10,657 bases of DNA from Atopobiaceae bacterium (GCA_017510875.1 JAFWLX010000332.1:1-10657), one strand, 5' to 3'. Counted from the stretch's first letter, positions 1 through 8,225 are shown. Translations and numbers: made by a program. The notes: generated from the letters alone by a model not told the origin.

Positions 1-3000
1 AGACGCCCATGCCCTCGCCGACCTCCCACTCGGCTATCTTGCCCGAGGTGTCGAGCGCGGTGTCGCCAGACAGGCGCACGACCTCCGTCACGGTCGCCTC
101 AAGCTTGTTCTGGGCCTTTTCGGTGACAGCCGCGGTGCCACCTACGATGACGACCCTCTCGAAGGCGCCGTCCTCGATGGCACTTAGCGCTGCGTCACCG
201 ATGTTGCCCTTGGCGTCGGTCAGGAAGATGGGTGCCTTGCCCCACCAGGCGTAGGGCGCGACAGACAGGGCGTCCCAGTAGCCGGACGAGGTGGCAACGA
301 TGGCCGTCTTGGACCAGCCGGATCCAGCCTTGTAGATCTCAACCGCGGTGGCGACGGCGTTGTCGCCAAAGATGCGCTCGGTCTTGACCCCCAGAGCCCC
401 GATTTCGCCCATGACCTTGTCGGACACGGCGGCCGTGCCGCCCGTGATTAGGACACGCTCGGGCTTAAGGCGCTGTATCTCTGTCTTGGTCTGAGCAGAG
501 AGGCTCTTCTTGTTGGTGATGAGCACCGGTGCGTCCAGCGTGCCAGCCAGACCCGCTGCCGCCAGGGCGTCCCAATAGCCGTCGTTTGTGGCCACGATTA
601 CCGTGCCGCCGCGGCCCTCGGGGAAGGTGGCGCCCCCGTCGGCCTCAACGACAGCCTTGCCGGTGTCGAGTGCGGTGTCGCCGGCGTAACGATCCCACGG
701 ACCGAGGATGATAACCTCAACCGTGCCCTTGTAGGGCAGCTTGTCTACCGCAGAGCCGGCATAGCTCTTGGCCTTCTGGGCCGAGTCGGTCATGGTGACC
801 TCTACTTTGTGCGTACCGGGCTCGAGCTTTGTATCCTGTGCGTAGTACAGCTTGAACTTGCTGGCGTACTTGACAACTTGGTCGTCAGCACCCTTTGTAC
901 CGTCACCTGCCTCCTCAAGGTTGACGGGCTCGATCTTAGAGGGCGTCTTGCCGGCCACGGTAAAGAGGTCAGCCGTAACGGTGCCCGGTTCCATGTACTT
1001 GGAGAACTCAACCACAACGCCCTGACTGTCGCCTTCGATGGCGGCCACCGTGGGCTTGGCCGTGCTCTTAAGCGGCAGGTTCACGTCAAGCTGAATGGGG
1101 AGCACCGGCATCCAGTACTCGGCGGCCTCATCTATACCGTCACCATCAAGGTCTCGCGTGGCATCGATACCGTAGTTGGCACCCACATTTACGTCGCCGG
1201 TGCTAAAGCTGCTGTAGCCCTCCTTGCTGGCACGTACCTGCCACCAGCCCTCGGGGACATACCACTCGTAGTGACCGTCGGCACCGGTTGTCTGCGGGTT
1301 GGGTTCGACACCAAACTTGCTGGAATCGACGAACACCGCCGAGTTGCTCGTAACATTGTAGGTGTATAGCTGCACCGTTGCGCCCTCAACCGGGTTAGAG
1401 AGCACGGCCTCGTACACAATGCCCGAGGGGTCCCACTTTATCTTTGCGCCCTTGCCGGATTGTCGCTTGGCGTTGGTCTTGCTTGCGTGCTTGCCTCTTG
1501 TTTTGGTTTTGGTCTTGGTCTTGCTCTTGGGCTTAGGTTTGGGCGTTGTCTTGGGTTTGCTCTTGGGCTTAGGTTTCTCGGGAGGTAGCTTGGGCAGCGG
1601 AGGCGCATTCTCTCCATAATGATCCTTTTTTGCCTCTTCCTGCTCCTTTCTTAGCTTTTCTATCATTCTCCGGAATGCAGGACTATAGTTTTTAGATCCC
1701 TTGTTAGTAGGCTTTACGGACTTTTCCAAGGCCTGAAGGGCAAGCTTGACACCGTCATACTTTCCTGGCACCGATGTTGTCGCAGCTATCTCGGCTGACT
1801 TCTTGAACATCTCTGTGCCCCATGCAGACTTTAACTCCTTGAGAGTATTTGGCTTACCTTCCGACTCGCGCTTGTCATACCAGTTGTACAGACTCTTGTC
1901 TGTACCTGCTTCAGTCGTACCACCTGTCGCATCAACATATGCCTTGAGATAGTTAATCTCTTCATCAGACATACCTTCAAGCTCGGTGGAACAGCCGAAG
2001 AGCTCCCAGATCTTTTGCTTCACAGTCTTGCTCTTGGCAATATCGCCAACCGGACCCTGCGCCTCAAGCTCGACTTGGGCCTCAGACTCGGATGCCTGAA
2101 CCTCGAGCTCCGTCTGGTTTCCAAGCTCTTCTGCTTTAACCGCAGTCTCGGACTCCCCCTCAAGCTCTTCCGCTTGTGCTACAAGCTCCTCCACCAGAGT
2201 CTCAAGCACTACCTGATTGTCAGACTCTTCTGCCTGCGGCGAAACACCGAGACAATCATCGATCTCCTCGGCATCCATTCCCAAGGAGGATGCCGCGTCT
2301 CTAAATCCCGCCGTTGTCGAGTTGAGTATGTACTGCCACATGACGCTCATATCAAAGTACCCCATGGCATCGGGCAGCTGGCTTCCGTCGATGGTAAAGG
2401 TCATGGTCGTGCGTTTACCAGTGGTCTCATCCCAGTCAATGCGCGTGCATGAGTGGCGATCGGCAATAATCCTGGTGTACAACGACCGACCCGTAGTACC
2501 AATGCTGTACTGGTACATCATGTCAACGGAAGTGCCGTTGCCACCCTCCGTGGTCTCAACAAAGTACACGTTGGTGGGATCATTGTCATAGCCCATGCAT
2601 ACGGCTACCACATCGCGACCCTCATACTTGACAGAAGGCACCTTCTCGCCATCAATCTGCTTGACGTAATCGTCGTTGGCCTTTTGTGCCTTGCTGATGG
2701 CACTCTTGGCCTCAGAAGATGAAGCGGCGGTAATTGTATTGGTGTGGTGAACCTTGAGCCAGCCATCTTCGCCACCCAAGTTGACAGCAAGCCACTCGTC
2801 CACCTCACCGTCAGGCTTGGCCATATACTGCTTGGCTGCAGATGCCGAATCGACAAGAGTCATGGTGTCGCCGTTATCGGAAGCATTCACGATCTTGAGA
2901 TGGTCACTCGTATTGATTGCCGTCAGGGCTCCACTGAGGCCCTCCTGGGTCACACCCACACTCTTGAAGCCTAGGAAGGTGTCAGGAGGATCGATAGTCT

Positions 3001-6000
3001 GCGGCTCGGTAAGCACATCGTCAAAGGTGACGTACACTTCTTCTGGCGCGTAGGACAGAATGACCGGGTCGGTCACAAAGGCGGTACCGCGGTCTAGGGC
3101 GTCTACGATTATGTCGCCGGCGGCATTGCGCTGCACGCAGCCCGCAAACGATGCCATGGCTTGCAGACCGCTCCTCAGGTCTATCGTGTACTGCACGTCG
3201 GGAATCTTTAAGGCAATGTCTGAAGCGCTCATTCTGGTGTCAAGTTCAAGATCCTCGTCAGAGCGCACCACGTTAATCTTCACGTCTGTAGCGCACTGGG
3301 GGTTAACGATCTCGGCCATGAAGACGTAGTGCATCTGGTTGGAGGCATCCTCGTAGCCAGGGCGATAGATACCCAGGTACTTGGACGAGAGCTCACCGCG
3401 GTCGTAAAGCTTGACCGCATGGTAGGGGCCGTTCACGCTGTCCTGATAGAACATGGTAATGCGCTCCACCGCTGGCTCGGTGGTGGAGTAGGTCACATCC
3501 TGCGCCTCGGAGGTAGCCGTATGATCGGTGCCGCCCTGCGTCCAGGTGGCAGTGGCCGTCACGGCAAACTCGTCGCCATCCTCAATGTCATCGGGCAGTG
3601 TGATCTCGGAGGTAAAGAAGCCGTACTCATCGGCCCATGTCTGTGCCACAAGCATGCCATCAACGCAGATGTCAACGGCCGAGTTGAGACGCGCCATGCC
3701 GTGGACCGAGAAGGTCTTCCATGCCACCGAAATGGGCGCGGTTACCGACACATCCTCGGGAATCTCGTCGTAGTAGCCAATAAGCGAGCGCTCGCCGTCG
3801 CTTACGAGCCAGGCCCAAACTTCGGTCTTGTCGGTGTTGGTGCGCGGAATGATCAACGTCATATCCATGGGGAACTCGCCGCAAGCCTCATTTTGCTTGC
3901 GAGCTTCGTCAAGACGAACCCTTAGGGTGCCGTTTGTCATGTTCTGCGTTCCGTCAAACAGGTTGTTCCAGCGGTTTATGGCAATGGCCTTGCCATTGAT
4001 GGAGAGGGCTTGCGGGTTGGTATAGCCAGTTTCGCCTATATTCGATGGCTGGTTGGTATAGATCTCGATATGGGCGTTGTCCTTTATCAGCTGCTGGGCA
4101 ATCACCTCGGCGTGCAGGCGAATGGTCAGGTTGTCGCCATAGCTGCCCTCTGCTGTCACCATGCTCTCGGCGGCATCTACAAGGCCACGGCTGGTGCCCA
4201 CAGGCAGCACGAAGTCTTCTTTTAAGGCGCCCATCTCGTTGTTGTTGATGGTGATATCGATGCTCTTTATCACACGCTCGTCGTTGCCCACAAGGGCCAC
4301 CAGACCTGCTGCCGTTTGCGTCTCATTGTATTTGTTGGATTCGATTGCCTTGCCATCAACGGCATAGAGCTTGTAGTCGCCCTGGGGCAAGAACGGCGTA
4401 CGGTATGTATGCTCACCATTGCTGTACCACCAGCCGCTAGCCACTCGATTGCCGTCAGAATTGTAGAGGTACAGGTCAACGTAGTTGTCGCTGCGCTTGA
4501 CAAAGTTAATGTTGCAGGCGCCACGAGAATCAATCTCGACAGGGTCTATGGTTGCCGACGCCAGATAGTCACCGTTGTCCTCCAGGGTTGCAGTGAAGGT
4601 CTCGCTGGCCGCATAGGCGTTCTCTGCGGAGCAGAAGGGATTGTAGGTTCCGCTGTAGTCGTTGACGGTCACGGTAATGTTGTACTTGGTGCCCGGCACC
4701 AGGTTGGCCTCGTCATCAAGGATGCGCAGACGGCTGTCGTCGGCAACGTAGAACTTGACCGTCTTTTGTGCGTCGCCCTCGCCCTTGGTGACCTTGACCT
4801 TGGTGCCCCCATAGTTGAGCGCTATGGGCTCGACGCGCGCACTGCGCTCATCGTCGCTCTTTAAGTTGACGTCATCAGCCTTGACCAGATTGAGGTCCTC
4901 GAAGGTTACGATACCGCGCGCGTGCGGAGCCGTAAGGGTTATCTTGTTGTCGGTTATGTCCTTGACGGTGTAGCTTACGCTGCGGCACATGGACTCGTCC
5001 ACGGGGGTGTAGGTAAGCACCGTACCTGGGGTGATGTTGTCGAGCGTGATGGGATTCTGGTACACCCACTCGCTATCTGTAGTGAACTCGTTGTCGTTGC
5101 AGGGCCTGGCTATCTGTATCACACCTAGGCGCCAAGCACTGTTGTAATCCCAGCCCGAGGCAAAGGCGAGCGTAGCTTCTACGGAGAAGTGCGGCTTGCG
5201 CGGCACCTTAACGGTTGCGACCTTGCCGTTTACCTCAACTAGCGGCGAAGCATCCCAAGTAGCGGAGTAGGAACCATCGGGAATCGCCTTAACATACAGC
5301 GGGTCACTGGTCTTCTCGAGCACCACGGTATTACCGGTGCCCACCAGCACGTCCTTGCCACCGGTGCGACGGTACCACTCCACGCTGTACCAGGAGCAAA
5401 GGTCGCTTTCGTAGCCGCCATACTCGTCCTCAAAGAGCACGGTAGCGTTGTGGTAGGCAATCTTCTCGGCACTAAAGGTGGCGTCAATCTCGGTGGTCTT
5501 TCCGCGCGTTACCGAGAACCGGTACTGCTTGGGGTTGGTGCCCGAAACCAGCTTGCCCGTCTCGGACGAGCCCATGACGTCTACCCAGCTGTCAGCCTGG
5601 CCGACCGATGCCTCGATGGTAAAGACGTATCCGCCCTCGACAAGCGAGAACTCGCAGCCGTCTCTGATATCAATATACTCGGTCTGGGTGTTTTCCGAAG
5701 TGGAATCCTGGCCGTCGGGCCACACGCGCACGCGTGCGCTTGTCACAGGCTCGTCAGACTTAAGGCTCAGCTTGGGGAAGGTTGCCAGCCCGCCAAAGGG
5801 AATGTTGGGGTTGTCCACCGTGGCGGTCACAATAAAGGGCTCCTGGCCGCCATCGGGCGTGGAGCGGTACACGGGCTTGTCGTTGTTGTTGCGCAGCTCG
5901 AGCCTGACCTCAATGCCCGTGACTTCCGTGGCGTCTGCATCTACGATGCCATAGCCATGGACCTGCTGATCAGAAGTGATGGTAAGCTGGCGCTGGACAT

Positions 6001-7738
6001 CTTTTATCGGACCCTTGTCGTTGCTCTGGTGAATGACAACGTACGCCTTGGTCTTCTGAAGGTTGTATTCGGGATCGGTAAGGTCGACCAGCACGGGGGC
6101 TGTTATCTCAACCTGGTGCTGGGTGCCATCGGACCAGATGGGATCTTGGTCGTAATCAATCTCGCCCAGGGCGACCTCATCGAGCACCCTAATGCTGAGC
6201 AATCGGCTGGACGAGCGTGGCTCGCCGTCCTCAAGGACCTCGGTAAGGGTGGCCGTAAAGGGATAGGTGCCAGGAGTTGCAGGCATGCCGTTGATCTTGC
6301 CTGTGTTTCCGTCAAGCTCCAAGCCCTCGGGCAGCTCACCCTCGGTGATCGACCAGCTCATGGTTCCCGGCTTGCTGCTGTCAGGCGAGCCAGTCTTACC
6401 TTCAAGCGTGGCCGTATAGGTATTGTTGACCATGGTGGAAGGCAGTGAGGTTGTGGTGATGGTGGGCGCCTTGGCGTCACTTGGCTGAGTGGCCTCAACC
6501 GTTATGGGGTTGTAGACGTAGATGTAGTCCTCACCGCTAATCGTGAAGCGGGCTACGGGGAAGTACAAGCCACTCGTAAGCTGGTTGTCATAGTTATCGG
6601 GACGTCCAGAACCGCCATTTTGATAAGCAGTGTTAAAGTTGACTTTCTCGATCTTGACCGTGCCGTGCTTGTCGGGAGGGGTAGTGCGGTAGCTGGTATG
6701 TACACCGTGCTCCATGTAATAGCTGGGATAGATGGTGGTCTCGGCACCAAGGCCAATGCCATACATAAAATCATCCCAGGTAGTCTGCGAGGGCCAGCTG
6801 CTAAAATCGCCCGTTGCCATCTGCTGTGCAATGGTTGCCGCCGGATCATCGGTATCCAAGAAGTCACCAGCATTGAGAAGGGTAATGGAAACGATATTTG
6901 GCCCCGTATAGATGCCTTCTTCACCGCCTTTTAGATACGTTGCCGCATCAAAGGCAAAATCAAACTCCACATCCTTTGCGGAGTCAATGGTGGTCAGACG
7001 GTCGCCCGTCTCGGCATCTTTGACTACAAAGTCGTCGGCGTGTGTCGAGCCATAGTAACTATTAAAGAGAACGGGCACTATGCCAGTGTAGCCAAGTTTA
7101 TAGACGCTCTCGGTGGTATATGCAGTGCCGTTGACATCGAAGGTCATGGTGTACATGCCCTCTGGCAGTGACCAGTAGAAGCCGTTCTCCTCGTAGGCAA
7201 GGCCATTGAGCACGGTATGGTCCTTGGGGTCGGTCACTACGGCGTATGAACCCTCGTGGCTTTCGCGCGTGCCATCCTCAACGGGGTTAAAGGTAACCGT
7301 GGCGCTGCTGTTGGTCCAACCTGCTGGACCACCTACAATGGTGTAACGCGCGTTGGCATCGAGAATCGAATTACCCGTGATGCCAATGTCGTCCATGAGG
7401 CCAATCTCGCCGGGATCCAGATATTGGGCGGTGAGCTCGGCTCCTTCTTCCTGCGTGACAGCCGTTACCCCATCCGAGGAATCCACCCCAGCGGAGTCGG
7501 CAGGCTGCCCGTCTTTGTCTATGTCTGCGGAGGACTCCTCCTGGACGGACCCCACGGCGGCGTCGGACTCTTGTTTCCCGCCCACACCCTCGTCGGAGTT
7601 TTGCTCATCAACTACTTCGAGCACATCCTCTTGGTCGGAGGGCAGCACCTCGGCCATAGCCGGTGCAGGCACCAGCTCTAACACAAGAGCCGCGGACAAG
7701 AGTAACGCAAGGGGTTTTTGGAACGTTTTGCATCTCAT
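1..7738 (-). CDS. Giant secreted multi-domain surface protein with C-terminal cell-wall-binding repeats (3' end outside window)
   Basis: One open frame of 2579 codons without a stop runs from ATG at 7738 off the left edge; frame was spot-checked at about 6547, 5164, 3241, 2161, 1507 and 4. Residues 1-29 look like a signal peptide (KTF, then a Leu/Ala core, ending APAMA before Glu30). An acidic low-complexity stretch follows (about 31-105). Beta modules come next: a He_PIG-type Ig fold near 425-505 (PEGLELDGNTGKINGMPATPG), a prealbumin/CNA-B-like module near 1070-1134, and an Ig-like module near 1340-1400. Then come a Glu-rich stretch (1842-1898), a Lys/Pro/Thr linker (2045-2099), a carboxypeptidase-regulatory-like module (2100-2218) with an Asp-rich DLDGDGIDE turn, and CW_binding_2 repeats from about 2335. 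It probably sits non-covalently on the wall and projects outward as an adhesin. The ligand is unknown; much of 505-1840 matches no family I recognise. A further 60-70 residues would complete the third wall repeat. Confidence 0.93.
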   Translation of the reverse strand, partial: MRCKTFQKPLALLLSAALVLELVPAPAMAEVLPSDQEDVLEVVDEQNSDEGVGGKQESDAAVGSVQEESSADIDKDGQPADSAGVDSSDGVTAVTQEEGAELTAQYLDPGEIGLMDDIGITGNSILDANARYTIVGGPAGWTNSSATVTFNPVEDGTRESHEGSYAVVTDPKDHTVLNGLAYEENGFYWSLPEGMYTMTFDVNGTAYTTESVYKLGYTGIVPVLFNSYYGSTHADDFVVKDAETGDRLTTIDSAKDVEFDFAFDAATYLKGGEEGIYTGPNIVSITLLNAGDFLDTDDPAATIAQQMATGDFSSWPSQTTWDDFMYGIGLGAETTIYPSYYMEHGVHTSYRTTPPDKHGTVKIEKVNFNTAYQNGGSGRPDNYDNQLTSGLYFPVARFTISGEDYIYVYNPITVEATQPSDAKAPTITTTSLPSTMVNNTYTATLEGKTGSPDSSKPGTMSWSITEGELPEGLELDGNTGKINGMPATPGTYPFTATLTEVLEDGEPRSSSRLLSIRVLDEVALGEIDYDQDPIWSDGTQHQVEITAPVLVDLTDPEYNLQKTKAYVVIHQSNDKGPIKDVQRQLTITSDQQVHGYGIVDADATEVTGIEVRLELRNNNDKPVYRSTPDGGQEPFIVTATVDNPNIPFGGLATFPKLSLKSDEPVTSARVRVWPDGQDSTSENTQTEYIDIRDGCEFSLVEGGYVFTIEASVGQADSWVDVMGSSETGKLVSGTNPKQYRFSVTRGKTTEIDATFSAEKIAYHNATVLFEDEYGGYESDLCSWYSVEWYRRTGGKDVLVGTGNTVVLEKTSDPLYVKAIPDGSYSATWDASPLVEVNGKVATVKVPRKPHFSVEATLAFASGWDYNSAWRLGVIQIARPCNDNEFTTDSEWVYQNPITLDNITPGTVLTYTPVDESMCRSVSYTVKDITDNKITLTAPHARGIVTFEDLNLVKADDVNLKSDDERSARVEPIALNYGGTKVKVTKGEGDAQKTVKFYVADDSRLRILDDEANLVPGTKYNITVTVNDYSGTYNPFCSAENAYAASETFTATLEDNGDYLASATIDPVEIDSRGACNINFVKRSDNYVDLYLYNSDGNRVASGWWYSNGEHTYRTPFLPQGDYKLYAVDGKAIESNKYNETQTAAGLVALVGNDERVIKSIDITINNNEMGALKEDFVLPVGTSRGLVDAAESMVTAEGSYGDNLTIRLHAEVIAQQLIKDNAHIEIYTNQPSNIGETGYTNPQALSINGKAIAINRWNNLFDGTQNMTNGTLRVRLDEARKQNEACGEFPMDMTLIIPRTNTDKTEVWAWLVSDGERSLIGYYDEIPEDVSVTAPISVAWKTFSVHGMARLNSAVDICVDGMLVAQTWADEYGFFTSEITLPDDIEDGDEFAVTATATWTQGGTDHTATSEAQDVTYSTTEPAVERITMFYQDSVNGPYHAVKLYDRGELSSKYLGIYRPGYEDASNQMHYVFMAEIVNPQCATDVKINVVRSDEDLELDTRMSASDIALKIPDVQYTIDLRSGLQAMASFAGCVQRNAAGDIIVDALDRGTAFVTDPVILSYAPEEVYVTFDDVLTEPQTIDPPDTFLGFKSVGVTQEGLSGALTAINTSDHLKIVNASDNGDTMTLVDSASAAKQYMAKPDGEVDEWLAVNLGGEDGWLKVHHTNTITAASSSEAKSAISKAQKANDDYVKQIDGEKVPSVKYEGRDVVAVCMGYDNDPTNVYFVETTEGGNGTSVDMMYQYSIGTTGRSLYTRIIADRHSCTRIDWDETTGKRTTMTFTIDGSQLPDAMGYFDMSVMWQYILNSTTAGFRDAASSLGMDAEEIDDCLGVSPQAEESDNQVVLETLVEELVAQAEELEGESETAVKAEELGNQTELEVQASESEAQVELEAQGPVGDIAKSKTVKQKIWELFGCSTELEGMSDEEINYLKAYVDATGGTTEAGTDKSLYNWYDKRESEGKPNTLKELKSAWGTEMFKKSAEIAATTSVPGKYDGVKLALQALEKSVKPTNKGSKNYSPAFRRMIEKLRKEQEEAKKDHYGENAPPLPKLPPEKPKPKSKPKTTPKPKPKSKTKTKTKTRGKHASKTNAKRQSGKGAKIKWDPSGIVYEAVLSNPVEGATVQLYTYNVTSNSAVFVDSSKFGVEPNPQTTGADGHYEWYVPEGWWQVRASKEGYSSFSTGDVNVGANYGIDATRDLDGDGIDEAAEYWMPVLPIQLDVNLPLKSTAKPTVAAIEGDSQGVVVEFSKYMEPGTVTADLFTVAGKTPSKIEPVNLEEAGDGTKGADDQVVKYASKFKLYYAQDTKLEPGTHKVEVTMTDSAQKAKSYAGSAVDKLPYKGTVEVIILGPWDRYAGDTALDTGKAVVEADGGATFPEGRGGTVIVATNDGYWDALAAAGLAGTLDAPVLITNKKSLSAQTKTEIQRLKPERVLITGGTAAVSDKVMGEIGALGVKTERIFGDNAVATAVEIYKAGSGWSKTAIVATSSGYWDALSVAPYAWWGKAPIFLTDAKGNIGDAALSAIEDGAFERVVIVGGTAAVTEKAQNKLEATVTEVVRLSGDTALDTSGKIAEWEVGEGMGV
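2..735 (-). repeat. Tandem CW_binding_2 (PF04122-type) wall-anchoring repeats, third one cut by the window edge
   Basis: This is the wall-binding end of the large surface protein. Unit 1 covers roughly 720-400, unit 2 roughly 390-95 and unit 3 starts near 93. Each unit opens with a version of R-x-x-G-D-x-A-x-x-T-A/G (WDRYAGDTALDT, RIFGDNAVATAV, RLSGDTALDTSG). Next comes a beta strand plus YWDAL (TNDGYWDALAAAG, TSSGYWDALSVAP), then a PV/PI-L/F-LT strand, and finally V-L/V-I-T/V-GGTAAV (LITGGTAAVSDKV, VIVGGTAAVTEKA). Domains of this family normally occur in threes and bind anionic polymers of the cell wall without covalent linkage. Absence of an LPxTG signal cannot be tested because the C-terminus is missing. 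Confidence 0.9.
1090..1443 (-). other. Carboxypeptidase-regulatory-like (prealbumin-fold) module within the surface protein
   Basis: Residues about 2100-2218 begin with KWDPSGIVYEAVLSNPVEGA. They continue through a PQTTGADGHYEW turn and the strand pattern VPEGWWQVRASKEGY, ending at MPVLPIQLDVNL. This is the pattern of extracellular carboxypeptidase-regulatory-like domains: a substitution-prone first loop, a T-x-x-x-G-x-Y/F-x-W turn, then a P-x-G-x-W/Y-x-V strand. An acidic DLDGDGIDE loop, similar to calcium-binding Asp-rich repeats, lies between the last strands. Between this module and the wall repeats lies a further beta module (about 2219-2330) that resembles an SbsA-type Ig-like domain. 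The two probably act as rigid spacers close to the wall. Confidence 0.7.
1444..1606 (-). repeat. Lys/Pro/Thr low-complexity linker with internal 20-bp direct repeat
   Basis: Residues about 2045-2099 are built almost only of Lys, Pro, Thr and Ser: PPLPKLPPEKPKPKSKPK, then TTPKPKPKSK, then a KT run before RGKHASK. The extended, strongly basic chain is typical of segments that cross the peptidoglycan and touch anionic wall polymers. At DNA level the 20 bases at 1521-1540 recur exactly at 1557-1576, a 36-base (12-codon) shift, and the KT run at about 1495-1520 is a 6-base near-tandem repeat. Such repeats allow in-frame gain or loss of units by slippage. Confidence 0.85.
2045..2215 (-). repeat. 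Glu-rich, imperfectly repeated helical segment of the surface protein
   Basis: Residues about 1842-1898 contain repeated blocks: VEELVAQAEELEGESE, then VKAEELGNQTELEVQASES, then EAQVELEAQ. Spacing of hydrophobic residues among Glu and Gln suggests an amphipathic helix or a short coiled coil. It separates the unassigned ectodomain (before it) from a small, mostly helical, charged region (residues about 1899-2045, ending KLRKEQEEAKK) that leads into the Lys/Pro linker. A stalk or spacer role is inferred; no specific family is recognised. Confidence 0.6.
6220..6470 (-). other. He_PIG-type Ig-like domain within the surface protein
   Basis: Residues about 425-507 start with APTITTTSLPSTMVNNTY and continue through SWSITEGELPEGLELD to a G-K-I-N-G-M-P turn and TPGTYPFTATLTE. 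This matches the He_PIG (putative Ig) pattern of L-P-x-G-L-x-L-x-x-x-T-G-x-I-x-G-x-P followed by G-x-Y-x-F-x-V/A-x-x-T. Such domains are common spacers or binding modules in bacterial surface proteins. It is the most confidently recognised fold in the N-terminal half. Confidence 0.85.
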
Positions 7739-7744
7739 GGACAA

Positions 7745-7756
7745 CCCTTTTCCTCT
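7745..7756 (-). promoter_or_regulatory. Ribosome binding site of the surface protein gene
   Basis: Read on the minus strand, this is AGAGGAAAAGGG. The AAGGG core (7745-7749) lies six bases before the ATG at 7738, and the AGAGGA part about twelve bases before it. It supports the start that gives a clean signal peptide. An ATG at 7733, five bases inside, is in another frame and has no such support. Confidence 0.65.
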
Positions 7757-7807
7757 CGGTCGACAGCAAGCCACGCTCTACCATAGGACAACATGCCTTG
7801 CGAGTCA

Positions 7808-7837
7808 GGTATAGTTTTGGGTTAGGTGGCCATTTAA
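7808..7837 (-). promoter_or_regulatory. Possible promoter of the surface protein gene
   Basis: On the minus strand TTAAAT (7832-7837) is separated by 18 bases from TATACC (7808-7813). This gives a leader of roughly 65 bases before the ATG at 7738. Both hexamers match the sigma-70 consensus poorly, so the call is tentative. The -35 side overlaps the palindrome at 7821-7838, which would suit repression or activation at that site. Confidence 0.25.
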
Positions 7838-7847
7838 CTGCCCAAAC
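7814..7847. promoter_or_regulatory. Imperfect palindrome, candidate operator in the divergent intergenic region
   Basis: The core GTTAGGTGGCCATTTAAC (7821-7838) is an 18-base dyad centred on TGGCCA. Seven of nine half-site positions are complementary. Outside it, GTTTTGGG-like and CCCAAAC arms (7814-7820 and 7841-7847) extend the symmetry after a two-base bulge. LuxR-family dimers usually bind dyads of about this length. It lies about 75-100 bases before the surface protein start and about 380 bases before the regulator start. No second copy was noticed elsewhere. As RNA it could form a hairpin, but no T run follows on either strand. Confidence 0.4.
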
Positions 7848-7939
7848 GTTATCTTTCACTTTAGGGGACGGCAGAGCGGCGGGCGGATCCGCAGACCGCC
7901 CAGCTCCTAGCGGACGCCTCCCAGCATCGCTCCCCGGAC

Positions 7940-8223
7940 ATGATGAGACCGCCCGCTATTTTTGGATACTCAACGCCGTAGGGCAAAGTCCACGCAATAC
8001 CGGCGCTCGCACCGCTGACCGTACCGTCGTTGATTCTGAGTCCCCGGCCCTCAAACTTGATGCCGATGCCGTTGGACTCGATGGTGCCGCTCTCAAGAGT
8101 CACGTGACCCTGGTCAAGTCATTGGCCACTCTGCCCCTCCATGCATACACCCGCTTTGGGCCAGCCGTCCTTAAGCCACACCTGCAATGTAGTACCATGG
8201 GTTTTCGCACAGGGAGGTGGGTA
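7940..8223 (-). pseudogene. Decayed fragment of a beta-helix-like surface protein
   Basis: On the minus strand the frame from 8223 to about 7940 reads GTTLQVWLKDGWPKAGVCME and then GQSGQ before an in-frame TGA (8119-8121). It resumes as LDQGHVTLESGTIESNG, GIKFEGRGLRINDGTVSG and ASAGIAW. Short strand-turn rungs of the type GTI-x-x-N-G-x-G-I and L-x-I-x-D/G-G-T-V-S-G are typical of right-handed parallel beta-helix surface proteins. The text stays sensible on both sides of the stop, has no start codon with a ribosome binding site, and loses sense after about 7940 (ERCWEASARSW). I therefore read it as the remnant of a larger gene on the same strand as the surface protein. A short GTG-started peptide from 8103 cannot be excluded but lacks a convincing Shine-Dalgarno sequence. 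Confidence 0.5.
8212..8218 (+). promoter_or_regulatory. Strong Shine-Dalgarno sequence that fixes the start of the LuxR gene
   Basis: GGGAGGT lies seven bases before the ATG at 8226. A GTG at 8217 is in frame and would add three residues, but it sits inside this site and so cannot be the start it serves. The protein therefore begins MHNWRDN. Confidence 0.85.
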
Positions 8224-8225
8224 CT

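Larger units (their letters stand above)
7739..8225. other. Divergent intergenic region between surface protein and membrane regulator
   Basis: These 487 bases separate two outward-facing genes. They hold the surface protein leader and its weak promoter, the palindrome at 7821-7838, a GC-rich stem (7881-7886 with 7896-7901) without a T run, and the gene remnant described separately. No clear sigma-70 promoter for the regulator was found; its promoter must lie within or just beside the remnant. Sharing one intergenic region makes control of the surface protein by the regulator plausible. Confidence 0.6.

Noticed and set aside
5450..6448. 332-aa plus-strand open frame
   Set aside because: It is codon-aligned antisense to the surface protein (same codon boundaries, complementary strand). 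That phase stays open when the sense gene has GC-rich third positions. There is no ribosome binding site or recognisable domain. The same holds for plus-strand frames at 809-1369, 2015-2452, 3329-3925 and 4316-4864.
7730..7738. Cys3 of the surface protein as a lipoprotein cysteine
   Set aside because: It precedes the hydrophobic core; no lipobox is present, and AMA before Glu30 fits an ordinary signal peptidase I site.
7881..7901. GC-rich hairpin (GGGCGG with CCGCCC) and the overlapping 10-base palindrome around GGATCC
   Set aside because: No T run on either side. It lies in or just below the decayed gene fragment, where GC-rich stems of six pairs arise easily by chance.
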